From Ephemerocybe angulata (taxonomy: Eukaryota > Basidiomycota > Agaricomycetes > Agaricales > Psathyrellaceae), in the NCBI GenBank assembly GCA_013368325.1, contig JAACJK010000120.1:124001-188000 (forward strand): a stretch of 64,000 bases of DNA. Direction: 5' to 3'. How positions within the stretch are numbered: the stretch's first letter is position 1; every line of letters starts with the position of its first letter. This document shows, one piece after another, positions 35,151 to 45,270 of this stretch. Under the pieces are notes generated by a model. It was not told the origin of the DNA. It saw only the letters and a list, made by a program, of their open reading frames with translations, and made no database searches. A program made the translations under genes and the position numbers.

Positions 35151-35790
35151 CCTATCGCTCATTGGGAAATCTCCGCACCTCAAATTTGGTGTCTGGGGAA
35201 ATAAGGTACAATTGGATATGTGCTAGGCATAGGATACTACTCCCCACTATACAAGGAGATATTGGGCCTACATCTCGGATATTCATAAGAATATATGAGT
35301 AGGTATACAATGGGGGTAGTATGTGGGGGCGTCTCCTGTATTATGCGTTTGAGTCTACCACCTCGGTATTATGGGCGACCCCTCAAATTCATACTAATAT
35401 TCCTTCTGCTCGCAGATTATCGATTAGGCCTCACGAGCACGAGTACCACATTACCTCACGGCGGTTTCTATCAAACACGATGGCCGCCCATAATGGCAAT
35501 ATGTATTCATTGAATCCTGCGTGCATATATATGGCTCTCATACAACACACTTTACCAACCATCATCTTTGATACTCGTCTCTTTCGCCCTCGCACACATT
35601 CAACCAAACCCCGGTGCGTCCAACATGTTGTAGTCGATAGTCGCGATTTCGCTTACTTGACCATACATTCCTGAACCAGGAGGCTCATTTTCAACCTCGA
35701 TAATCAACGATAACAGGGATAGCTGTGCGGGTGTCTCCCGACCACCGTTGCATTTGGAGAGGTAAGTAGGGCGCTACTCGATGTCTGTCA
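35151..35790. other. Intergenic
   Basis: No gene recognised; AT-rich short frames only. Possible upstream remnants of the NACHT pseudogene cannot be told apart from noise. Confidence 0.35.
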
Positions 35791-36221
35791 GTGGGCCGGC
35801 TGCAACTACTTACTTCTCCCAGCTCTGCTAGCACCACCTCCTCGACCATCTCCGATAATGTGGACTCACTCATAATTGTGAATCAGATGCACAGCGCTGC
35901 TCCCCTCCCCAAGGCCATAATCGACGAATGCGGCCCGGGAGAATATGATGGTATACCTGCAACCGTCGAAGACGAGCAAAACGAAGTGCTGAATTGTTTG
36001 TTCCAGGCAGCTCAGAACCCGGCATTCCCTTTCCGCATCGTCCTTTTCAGTCGCCCTGAACCTGGCATTCGCCGTTTCTTCGACTCCATCGTAGATATCC
36101 GCATCTGGATGCGAAGTACGGTCCTGACGCCGATATCGCGCTTTTCCTCCGAGCCAAGTTTTCCGAGCTTAGGCGCCGGTATGCGGCTTCACGGCTGTCC
36201 GAAGATACTTATCATTGGTAG
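35791..36221 (+). pseudogene. NACHT NTPase (NLR-type) remnant
   Basis: An open stretch encodes PKAIIDECGPGEYDG (Walker-B-like IIDECG), then EVLNCLFQAAQNPAFPFRIV, LFSRPEPGIRRFF and a short DSIVDIR, the order seen in NACHT domains of basidiomycete NLR-like proteins (sensor SRPEP.I). Near 36105 the frame changes: LDAKYGPDADIALFLRAKF continues in a different frame to a stop at 36219-36221. No P-loop (GxxGxGKS) or repeat domain is found nearby. It is therefore a truncated, frameshifted relic. It sits between the two copies of the small His-rich gene. Confidence 0.75.
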
Positions 36222-36446
36222 ACTTACCCCGTATTCCGCCACATCAATACCCAAAGAGAGACCCCCAGGTGTCCACGAAACAATTTTTACTTCCACGAGG
36301 CCTATGTATTTTATTCTAATCGGTTTCAGCGTCGAAGGTCAAGAGGTAAGGAAAGCACCAATGATCATTAATATAGACGGCAATGATCAAATTAACTAGC
36401 CATTCTGCACAAGCCTCGTCTCGCAAGTTAACTTTTCAAAAGTAGG
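36222..36446. other. Short spacer
   Basis: No feature recognised between the NACHT remnant and the secreted protein gene. Confidence 0.3.
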
Positions 36447-36889
36447 CTAGCTATAAGGGGTGATACAACAGTTTGCGGCCTGATTGTGGCACATAGCAAC
36501 GTCAGTTACGTATTCCAAAATTCGCGGAAAAAGGTGAAGATACGTACTCCGGCGGCGGTCGGGAACTTCTTGTGGCAATGGAAGCAGTGGAACACGGGCT
36601 TGCTGGCGCCGCCTCCTCTAGCCTCTAGGCGGCTGGAGAGCTCATAGATGAGGTTGCGCGTTGAGATTTCAGCAAGCTCCTCCATAATTTCTGAACGTCT
36701 GAGGAGGCTCTGGATTTCGCGGGTGCTCAACTCGTCGACAAGGTCACGGGCATCGAATTGCTGTTGCAATAGGGCAGTCAGTATACAGTAGGCCAAAATT
36801 CAAGGTAGTCTTCTCACATCGTAGTGACCTTGGACGTATGACGCCAAAGCGACGACGGTAGGAACGAGGACGAGGATGTTGAAGCGCAT
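36447..36889 (-). CDS. Small secreted protein with CxxC motif
   Basis: Three exons, 36889-36818, 36760-36548 and 36479-36447, give about 105 aa. Residues 1-20 (MRFNILVLVPTVVALASYVQ) are a clear signal peptide, and the first intron falls just after it. The mature part is built of short charged helices, FDARDLVDELSTRE and STRNLIYELSSRLEARGG, followed by FHCFHCHKKF (CxxC) and a last exon adding a CC pair. No known domain. A relative with ELDARD, LSTRELIEELSGRLDRR and YCAGCGYTF lies at the right edge (63744-63944). Signal peptide, small size and cysteine pairs make it an effector-like candidate; the function is unknown. Confidence 0.7.
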
Positions 36890-39021
36890 GGTGTATAGAA
36901 ATTAGCGTAGAGAGGGTTGAGACTTGGTTGAGACTGCTAAGTCGATTGGAGTGGGGTGTTTAGGCTGAGAGGAACTGTAGAATATCGACCGTTGACTCCC
37001 AGCTTTTATACTTTTCGTAGGCCAGCAGCGCAGCCAGTGCGGGTGCAGTTTAATCCCAGCAGGAGAGCGATCACCGCCGCCATACGCGCAGAATACATTG
37101 CGCTCACTGGGCGCTCGCAAAGGACCCTGAGATAGCGCAGCCACCGCGGGTGCAATTTCATTTTTATAGGAGAGAGATCACCGTTGCTATACCTTGCTTA
37201 GTGCTATACCCGCAGGATATGTGGTGCTCACAGGGCGCTCACAGAGTACTCACAGAGGACCCTGAGATATCTATCGCGCATGCGCACAACGCCTCGACCC
37301 TGATCAACGCTGATGAGCACTCAGAATATTCGGGCCGTCGTGTGAACGGGCGCCGAACTGGCCAGCTCGACATGTGATAGCGTCTGCACTGGTGTATCAT
37401 CTGGTAAGCTTACTGCTATACCCTGCTTTTTTGGTCATTGGCTTGCAAGCCCTCAATATGGCGTGTAGATAGCTAGATATCGATTGAAGGCTAGGTATTT
37501 GGTAAAGGGTAGGGAGAGCGAGAGGTATAATGAACCGCGCCAACTGAAGCGGGCAGGTGGCGCCGCCTACCTGAGAAGATCAACTGGCACCACGCGGTGG
37601 CTCCACGCATCTATTTACCGGGATTTGAGGTCGAGATTCAGAGATGAGGGAAGAAAGAGAGGAAAGCGAGGTAAGAAAGAAGGTTTTAAGGAAGGTATAA
37701 GTCTCCTTGCAGTTTTCTTGCAGAAGTGAAACCATCCTCAAAAATCATAGCCAGATTCGCTTTGCTGCAGGATCCTTCAACTATGTATCTAATGACTTGC
37801 CGATCCTCGCCATGCGATCACCGTTGTACATATTGCCTCCGAGCAGAGTCACCGTCTCAACCAACGATGATCTGAGGCCGGTCATTGCCACGATATACTC
37901 GCATCCCCAATGCGCCATCAATCCATAGCCTGGTATGTAGTCTAGATGCTTTCAGGGCGTTGCTTCACACAGCAAGGCAAAAAGAAGACTGGGCGCTGTC
38001 TCACAGCTCCGTGTACTGAGGCCCGAGGGCTAGTATCATGTGGAGTCTTTCTTATATCGAATGTCCTTTATCATCTCCAAATAGAGGGCTCTCCGCTAGA
38101 TAATGATCCACGGTTGAACGATTTATGCATGAACCGATTTCGAAAAGTGCACATACACTTGTGACTCTAAGGCTCTGTTCGGTAGGCAGTCGAGGACTCG
38201 ACTTGATGGGCCAGGACTGATGTGACTTCGGCATGTGAACGGCCGGTAGTCACCGAGCTTTTCTGCCGGCTGCGCCTCTCCATGGGTTGTTCGGCGACGA
38301 GCGAATCTATCTCAGGTTGTCGATGGTTCTGCGCAAGGGATGAGGAAAGCTGTGCCTCCGACTCAGAGCCCAGCGCCACCTCACACCACTGGGTACAGGG
38401 ACAGCCTTGTGAATACGCCTGAGACACGCCCCGCATTTGAGTTTGGGCGCTTAATCTGTATGACAGGTCGGAAGACTCGGCGCTCAAGATCACCGATTCA
38501 ACTTTCAAGCGCTGGGGTCGATATCGAGGAAGCATACCACGACAGAGAGGCATCAGCCAGGCGCCCATCACTCGCATGAATCACCCATGATGGTTCGGCC
38601 TCCCATATTATGGCGAAGCGGGACCCAGATTGTCTAGAGACGGAGGCTTGGCAGAGGCCGGTGCCCACATAGAAGGCTAGCAGAAAGAGGTGTTTGGTGG
38701 GTAGAGCGAGCGAGAGTCAGCCTGAGCCTCCCGGCCCTTAATGCTTTATTATGCCGACCTTGAGATCGGTGTGAAACCTATGGCCGGTAAAGCGATGTTT
38801 GCGTGCGCTGCAATTTATGACTCGGAGGTATAGGGTTAATGAAACGACTGCATTCATGGATAGATGGAAGGTGGATACAGCAAGGTCTAGCAAATTAAGA
38901 TCCCGTTCTCGGACTTATAAGGCCTGCGTTGTGAGAAAAAAAAACTCCTTCAGTACCCCTGCTACGGTCGGCTATATCGCCCTTATTAGGAGGCGCAAGG
39001 GACGGATCCACTGCTGAATCA
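36890..39021. other. Gene-poor spacer
   Basis: Holds the tandem repeat at 37029-37270, an exact GGGCGCTTA motif (38445-38453), and near 38400-38475 a stretch resembling 33790-33870 (ACAGCC..GGGCGC..TGACAGGTC), a stray piece of the duplicated sequence. A 136-codon minus-strand frame (38577-38167) has no support. Confidence 0.4.
37029..37270. repeat. Diverged tandem duplication, two units
   Basis: Unit 1 (about 37029-37132) and unit 2 (about 37137-37269) both run from GCAGCCA..GCGGGTGCA through GGAGAG..GATCACCG to CACTGGGCGCTC or CACAGGGCGCTC and end in AGGACCCTGAGATA. Unit 2 carries extra internal sequence. It lies upstream of the secreted protein gene, so it could affect its expression. Confidence 0.65.
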
Positions 39022-39564
39022 CCTGCACAAAGTCATATTAGAGCTCGTCAGAGACCACGAAACATGGATATCGAGGGGTCCTCACCAAAGCCTCGAGTCC
39101 TTCTTACAACTCGAGAAAGATGGATATGGACATGGATATGTTCGTGCCTATGTCGTTCCACATGCCCTCCCGCCGTTATAATGTCGACCTCCCCGAGGAC
39201 CACGTTCTCTGCCCCCTGGAAGATATTCGGAGCGAGGTTGGTGCTACCGGTCCTCTCAAGTCGAGAACGAGAAGCGCCTGTCGCATAGCTGAATGTCAGC
39301 ACCACGTTTCGAGTCGTGCCCCGTTGACCACGCTGCCTGTAGGCGTTGCACACCGCCTCAACGACGAGGGCTAATTCACATGTGCGACCGTCAATTCTGG
39401 GGCCCCCGGAGCACATATCTGGGAAGGAGGCGTCTCAACGTACCTCTTATGCTGTCGGGTCCCAGACCCACGTTGCCCAGTTCAATCCCCAACTTTCTCC
39501 TTCTCTGAAGGGTCGCGCTACGAGCGGCCTTGTGCTTCGCTGACAAGCTCGGTGTGCTCTTCAT
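39022..39564 (-). CDS. Small basic protein with His-rich NLR-like segment, copy 2
   Basis: Exon 1 is 39564-39444 and exon 2 is 39418-39086; a third exon starts at 39022 and its end to the left is not resolved. Residues 1-40 are basic (LQRRRKLGIELGNVGLGP). Exon 2 encodes an Ala/Leu helix, RNVVLTFSYATG, then NIFQGAENVVLGEVDIIT and AGGHVERHRHEHIHVHIHL. It aligns with the gene at 33016-33679 throughout, but has a 25-nt gap with splice-like borders between exons 1 and 2, short for a fungal intron. Either this is a very small intron or the copy is damaged there. Function unknown. Confidence 0.5.
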
Positions 39565-40825
39565 GCTGGCGAGGCTGGATAGTTCCTCGGTGGTGTTTAA
39601 CGAGCCTTTGGTGGTGGTGATAGGCGGAGCTCTGACGGTAAGTGACGATGTCGGTGGTTCTGTGCAGGAGGCGAAAGCTGTAAACACCCCATTCACCCAC
39701 ACCTACGAGGCGCCTGTCAGGCAAGAAATGAAGCAACGTGGTTGTCACGGACCTGAAGCTTCTGCACTGCCGCTGTGCTAGGGACAGCCTTAACGCGTGT
39801 GCGGAACGTGCGTCAGGGATGAAGGACAGCGGAGGGGATCCGGATCGCCGCTGGGGAAGCAGATAGGCGGATGGCCAAGCACATAGATAGGGAGAGAGAA
39901 TGTAATGCTGCGCATACTGGGCTCTTTGATATCTCGCCAGAGTATGGCCGACCGAGTGGCGTGTTGACAGTGCAAAGACCTAGAGTCCGGGGGGCGTAAG
40001 ATAGGGAGGAAGGTCCGCGGTCCACGTCCTGCGAGTGTGCTCTACAGTCAAGAGAGAGGGGAGGAAGCTCGATCAGAGCGCGGCATAACTTGAATGGCAT
40101 CTGTTATCGAGGTGTTCGCATCGACCGAGTGCGGCATGCAAGATTAGTGAGCACACGGGGAGAATCTTGGATAGGGAACAAGAGGGAAGAACACACGGCG
40201 TGCCCACGCAAGGCCATCCATTGCCTGCATGTCTATGCTGTAGTGAAGCGTACGCGATGGTGATGTCACACCATCCCTCGCCCTCGCCCTCCCATTCCAA
40301 AGAGCGTCATCGCTTCATCTCCCACTCAACGCAACTCGAAGCAGACATGGCCTACCGGGTACAGGACCCGTGGGTACAGTACTACACACAGGGCACCGAA
40401 CGAAAGTAAGCCCGATTTTCGACCCGATCGTCGATTGCGCGAACACCTGTTACGAAGAGCGCAACCGTGGATTGGACTTGTGTAGACAATACAGCGGAAG
40501 CATCGATTCTACACTCATGTCAATGCACAATTCGCAGCCAGAGTCTCGGTCGGAAATACATACCTAAATATCTCTACCCTGTATCGTCACTTGGACCCAA
40601 GGTCGTCCTCTTGCTCCGATCTCTCCACAATGGTACGCGGCGAAAACGCGAACAAAGCTGACTTCGCCCGAGCCTTCCTGCGCCCATGCTGACCGAAAGT
40701 AACTATTTCGCGAAAGAATTCATGAAGAAGCCGGAGATCCGGCTATGGGGGTTGGCCCAGAGGCCTGGTGAAGGACGGAGGAGACAGACGGGACAGGATC
40801 CTCCGTGTTTGGTTGCGGATTGCTA

Positions 40826-41312
40826 CAGCCCTTTGCATAATTCCGTGAATGTTTCGCACTTTTTGAATTTTGTCACGTGCCGGGACCTTCAACCAAACAC
40901 AACAGATCAGATAGCCCATTCTTTGCCTTCTCGTCCTTGGGACATGTAGATCATGGTCCTTTCACCTTCCACGGTGGAGATATAAGTCAATTCCACTGAT
41001 ATTTTTGAAGATGAAGGTCTTGTGCAAAATTGATGGCATGGCCGACGCCGCCGAACCGCCCGCCCCTTCCCCGCCCCCATCCCGATGCGGTGCATAAACC
41101 CCTCAACGCACATTCAAACTACCTCCCAAGGTGCACCATTGTTTGATTAGACTTGACGTCCATTCAAATCGGCGCAAAACGGTACTATCAGCAAAGGCCT
41201 TTAAACATCATCTCATCTTATCTGTTGCTTATCTGTTGTGTTTGGTTGAGGGTCCCGCCACGTGACAAAATTGAAAAAGTGCGAAACATTCACGGAATTA
41301 TGCAAACGGCTG
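40826..41312. mobile_element. MITE with ~85-bp TIRs and TA target duplication
   Basis: The left end CAGCCCTTTGCATAATTCCG and the right end (reverse complement CAGCCGTTTGCATAATTCCG) begin inverted repeats of roughly 85 bp that include GTGAATGTTTCGCAC and GTCACGTG. TA flanks both sides (40824-40825 and 41313-41314). No transposase is encoded in 487 bp, so it is non-autonomous; TA duplication suggests a Tc1/mariner-type transposase. Copy 1 of the segmental duplication shows the empty site. Confidence 0.85.
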
Positions 41313-41480
41313 TAATGGTCTGTGCGTGAGACCAATGCTCGTGGCAGTCTCACGCACCCGGATGCGGTGAACGCCCCTGAGCCACCAATGACCATAACCT
41401 GTCGTCCATGCAGCGCATATGCGCGTCAAAATACAGCTCCAAGGCTCGATAGGTGTGTATCCATACCCCTCTCTAGAGAG

Positions 41481-42089
41481 TCCCAGGCTCACTTTCAATT
41501 TGATATCAGCAGGATTAGGGCAATGCCAGCTGTGCTGTGCTTGCCCATCCCTGAGGCAGCCGTGCTGGAATCAAAGCGCCCGTCCCGGAAGAGCTGAGTG
41601 ATGTCTAATTAAATATGCATGCTTCTGAGATCAAAGACCCAGATCTAGACAATCAAGGGCCCAGTAGCGTGGGCACGTCCTTAACAATGCACACTAACCG
41701 AACAGTTATAAGCCTGGGTGCAACGCACCCCTTTACTCTCAACCACCACCATCGCACATTTGACATCTCTCCCACGCAGGACCTTGTCTAGGTGAGCAAG
41801 ATACCTCAAGAAAATACAGAGAGAAAGGCTAAGAAGTATCAGCAGTGAATAGCGATGGCTGACCACTCCCCGAAAGCCAATACGAAGTATGACACTGTAC
41901 GTGACCTTCATAGCACCCTTTGCATCCCAATAATCTCACAACTTCGGTTACAAAGGGCGACACGGCAGCGCACATCGAGAAAGAGAATTCAATTTTAAAT
42001 TGGGAGGTCGGAGCGGATGGTAAAAACGTGAGCAAACTCCATGAGAAGACCAGGCCAACCATTGACATGATTCTGTATAGCCTTGCTAC
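41481..42089. other. Intergenic
   Basis: No gene recognised. A small AAAGCGCCCGTCC string near 41573 is a variant of the recurrent motif. Confidence 0.35.
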
Positions 42090-42690
42090 GTGATAAGTCT
42101 TCCGACCGAGATTTTGGCTATCATCATCAAGCTGGTAATCGGCAATCCTGCCAATTCGTCTAGATTAGGCCCAAATCTTGATCACACCATTCACGCGGGA
42201 TTTACGCACCCACACCCAATCGTAGACAAGCTCGAGCATTACAGGGTACGCTCAGTGTGTAGAACCTGGGCCAGGCACATCGACCCCCTACCTACCTAGA
42301 GGTTCACCTTGGTGGTAACGATGCACCTGGGCCTGTGTTTGAATGGAACAAGGAGACAGAGCAAGAGGAGATCCCGCTATCTGCATTGAAAGACAAAAAT
42401 GGCGAGGATATCATTGCGGGCGAAGTTCACAGAGCGTGGTTTCACCTCTCCCGTATTCTGGAGAAGTCGCCATTCAATTTGACGTTGATTAACCCCAGAT
42501 ACGATCCGCATAAAGATCCGAGACACAGGAACGCGTTGGTGCGACCTGGGTTGCTCGAAATGCTTAACTCGGCCCCCAAGAGCGACATTGCGACCCTCAC
42601 CATCTCCGATGACCGCGATATGGAATGGACTCAGTTCTTGCTCGATGAGGAAGGAGAAAGGCTAGAGTTTGAGTGGGATGCTAGATATCG
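42090..42690 (+). pseudogene. F-box-like gene cut by an LTR-like repeat
   Basis: LPTEILAIIIKLVI followed by YRVRSVCRTWARHIDPL fits an F-box motif (LP.Eil..I, then VCr.W...). A short non-coding or frame-shifted gap near 42290-42330 precedes FEWNKETEQEEIPLSALKD and a coding-like stretch to about 42689 (RAWFHLSRILEKSPFNLTLI). The frame then runs into the LTR-like repeat beginning at 42691, so the C-terminal leucine-rich part expected in fungal F-box proteins is missing. F-box proteins are SCF ubiquitin ligase adaptors. Confidence 0.5.
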
Positions 42691-43031
42691 TGAACACCGG
42701 CCAGCCTACTTATTTTCTCTTCTTTTCCTTTCATTTCCTTCTTGATTATTCATTCGTGCACATTCCTGCACACTCTTGCACACCTTTGCACACCTTTGCA
42801 CTGCCTTCACTCTTCTGAGCCTTCCCCTCACTTCACGCACAGCACCTTCACGCTTCTTGTTCTCGTGCACAGCATGTTCACACCTTTGTTCCCAGGCGCA
42901 CTGCCCGGGCGCTGCCTTTTAGTCATATTGACTCACATGGACTCTTATTGTTCTTTGGATCATTCTATTGTTCTATTTTTGTTTGAGATCATCTGGACAC
43001 ATATATACTCATAGCTACTCGTTAGTGTTCA
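42691..43031. repeat. LTR-like direct repeat, copy 1
   Basis: Starts TGAACAC and ends GTGTTCA, so it has short inverted TG..CA termini like an LTR. It shares about 330 bp with 44425-44780, including tandem TTGCACACC-type units and a GACACATATATACTC string. No target duplication was found, so the insertion history is unclear. Confidence 0.65.
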
Positions 43032-43592
43032 CCACGGGTCAACCCCGGGTGTAGTGATCACCACGGGTTGACCCCGGGTCACGGCGCAGCAACCCGCACC
43101 CGCACCCATGGTAACCCTACCCGCATACCCGCGGTTTTACCCGTCCGAACGAACCCAAAAACGGCCAAATCGGATGAGATTTGGCCAAGATATGGTTGAT
43201 TTATGTCCTAGGACATAAATGGGCCATATCTCGGCCAGTTTCCGTCCGATTTGGACGTTCTCGGGCTCGTTTTGTAGGGGACGGGTAGGGAAACGTCCAC
43301 CCGCACCCGCACCCCACGGGGTACAACCCGCGAACCCGTGCGGGTCGCGCGACCCGTGGTTATCACTACCCGGGTGATTTTGGGGCAACCCGCACCCAAA
43401 CCGGCGTTTACCCCAACCCCATACGCCGGGTAGGGTAAGTCCAGTTTTTCTGGGGTTAAGCGCGGTTTCACGGGTTTACGGGTTTTTGCAGGGGTTTTAC
43501 TCATAACTTAGCTCACAACACAAGTACGAAGAGAGACAGCCCATACATTATCACATCACAACAAATAAATGTAAGTTACGTAGATAACTACA
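43032..43592. repeat. hAT 3' end with subterminal ACCCG repeats
   Basis: Dense copies of ACCCG, CGGGT and CACCCGCA in both orientations, between the LTR-like repeat and the stop codon of the hAT transposase. Such clusters are typical subterminal binding sites for hAT transposases. The outer terminus is obscured by the LTR-like repeat. Confidence 0.55.
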
Positions 43593-44424
43593 CTACACGG
43601 CATCCCATCCATCCTCAAACTCAACATCACCATCATCCTCAACTTCAGGATTAGATCGAGCAATGAAGAGAATGTCCTTATCTTGTACAAGTCCACCCTT
43701 ACTCCAGTAGTTGAGGCAGAGGAGGGAGCGGATGGTCTGAGGCGCCAGTCGGTTGCGGAGATGCGAAATGAGAATGCGACCACGGCTGAACACGCGTTCA
43801 ACCTCGACGGATGTGGCTGCGAATGGAGTATCAAACACTGTACGGCACGGTGACAATAGGGGAGAAACATACCTGGAATAGAAAGATAATCTAGTGCCAT
43901 CCTCGACAACCGAGGATAGCGGCACTTGTTCTCGGGAGTTGCCCACCACGCCAGCGCATCGACACATTTACTGTCGACATCGCGCACGAGATAGTGGTCA
44001 ATCTCACTTGCGGAGTCATCGTTGACAAGAGAGTGGGCACCGGGATCAGCCGGAGGCGGCTCGTCGAACATGTTGGGTTCATGCATACCAGACGACTACA
44101 GAAATGCATCAGCAAAATCAAAAAAAGGCCCGCCGTTAACTAAAACATACCGTCGAAGGTCCGGGACCAGGATCAAATCCCGATGACGTGGCGTTGGCAG
44201 AATCATCAACCTGGAGCGAGCCATACAAGCACTTGTACTCGTCCCGGAGGATCTCCTCGGCGATCTCGATCCAATCGGTCTCCCAGCGGCGGTTATGGAA
44301 GTATTGAAGTTTGTAGCGAGGGTGAAGGACTGTGATGACGGGTTAGTCAAACAGACTAACGGACAACGATGCAGGCAGGTACGTACTCATTGCAATTCTG
44401 TAGGTCTCGGAAGCATCCGTTGTC
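43593..44424 (-). pseudogene. hAT transposase, C-terminal fragment
   Basis: Read on the minus strand, four exons remain: a partial one ending ETYRIAM, then LHPRYKLQYFHNRRW and EIAEEILRDEYKCLYG, then a linker exon ending LDYLSIP, then the hAT dimerisation block ATSVEVERVFSRGRILISH and RLAPQTIRSLLCLNYW, stopping at 43593. The N-terminal zinc finger and most of the RNase H core are gone because the fragment is truncated at 44424 by the second LTR-like repeat. What is left is intact and spliceable, so the truncation may be relatively young. Confidence 0.85.
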
Positions 44425-44885
44425 ATGAACACTGGTCAGCCTACTTATTTTCTCTTCTTTTCCTTTCATTTCTTCCTTTACTATTCATTCGTGCGCATTC
44501 CTGCACACTCTTGCACACCTTTGCACACCCTTGCACACCTTCACCCTGTGTTTGCTCTTCTGAGCCTTCCCCTCACTTCATGCACAGCACGTTTGTGCTT
44601 TTTATTCTCGTGCACAGCACATTCACACCTTGTTCACACCTTTGTTCTCAGGCGCACTGCCCGCGCGCTGCCTTTTAGTCATATTGACTCACATGGACTC
44701 GTATTGTTCTTTGGATCATTCTATTGTTCTATTTTCGTTCGAGATCATCTGGACACATATATACTCGTAGCTACTCGTTCATTATTCCCCACTTGATCTC
44801 TTTGACTATACAGGTACATAGTCGCTTCGCTCCTATTCCCTGTATCCTATTTACCTTTGATTATACAGCTCTTGTATCTGCATTG
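44425..44885. repeat. LTR-like direct repeat, copy 2
   Basis: Begins TGAACAC and matches 42691-43020. After the shared TAGCTACTCGTT it continues for about 100 nt of sequence absent from copy 1 (a TCTTTGACTATACAGG string), up to the Gypsy LTR at 44886. Copy 1 probably has an internal deletion relative to this one. Confidence 0.6.
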
Positions 44886-45233
44886 TGTTACGACCGTCGT
44901 CGACAGAGGTGGGCAAGTGTCTGTCGATGGCTGAGTTGATCGAGTGACGATGAGCAAGCGAGGCGGCACTCGCAAGTCAAAAGAGAAAAGAGGACAAGGG
45001 GTTGAATAACCAATAACAAGCTAAGGTACAGGACTGTGGCTACTGGGTATAAGCATGAGTAACTATGAGTCAGAAGTAATCAAGGCACAGCAGTAAGGCT
45101 GCGCGTCGTCATACATGAGTCGAAATGAGTCGAAGCGCAGTTGCTGTGCAACTGCGCACTAAAAATAGTCCTAAACAGTCGCTTCGAGTCGATACGAGTC
45201 ACAAGAGAGAAAATTGTGGAGCAGAGCGTAACA
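44886..45233 (-). repeat. 3' LTR of Gypsy 1
   Basis: 348 bp, termini TGTTACG..CGTAACA. Matches 50992-51287 with a few substitutions, so the element is not brand new. Confidence 0.9.
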
Positions 45234-45270
45234 TTACCCCCTTCTTATCGTCGATGCCCAGCATCGAAGA

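Larger units (their letters stand above)
39022..41480. repeat. Segmental duplication, copy 2
   Basis: Direct-orientation copy of 33016-35150, about 6 kb away, longer because a 487-bp MITE (40826-41312) sits inside it. Outside the MITE the order of landmarks is the same as in copy 1, ending in the GGTGAACGCCCCTGAG block and a CAAGGCTCGA(T/C)AGGTGTG string near 41440-41458. Confidence 0.8.

Noticed and set aside
38167..38577. 136-codon minus-strand frame
   Set aside because: Composition is unremarkable, it has no paralogue at the duplicated locus, and part of it overlaps repeated non-coding sequence.
42740..42830. Short TTGCACACC-type tandem units that could look like a CRISPR or satellite
   Set aside because: Units are contiguous, very short and part of the LTR-like repeat; no spacers, and the genome is eukaryotic.
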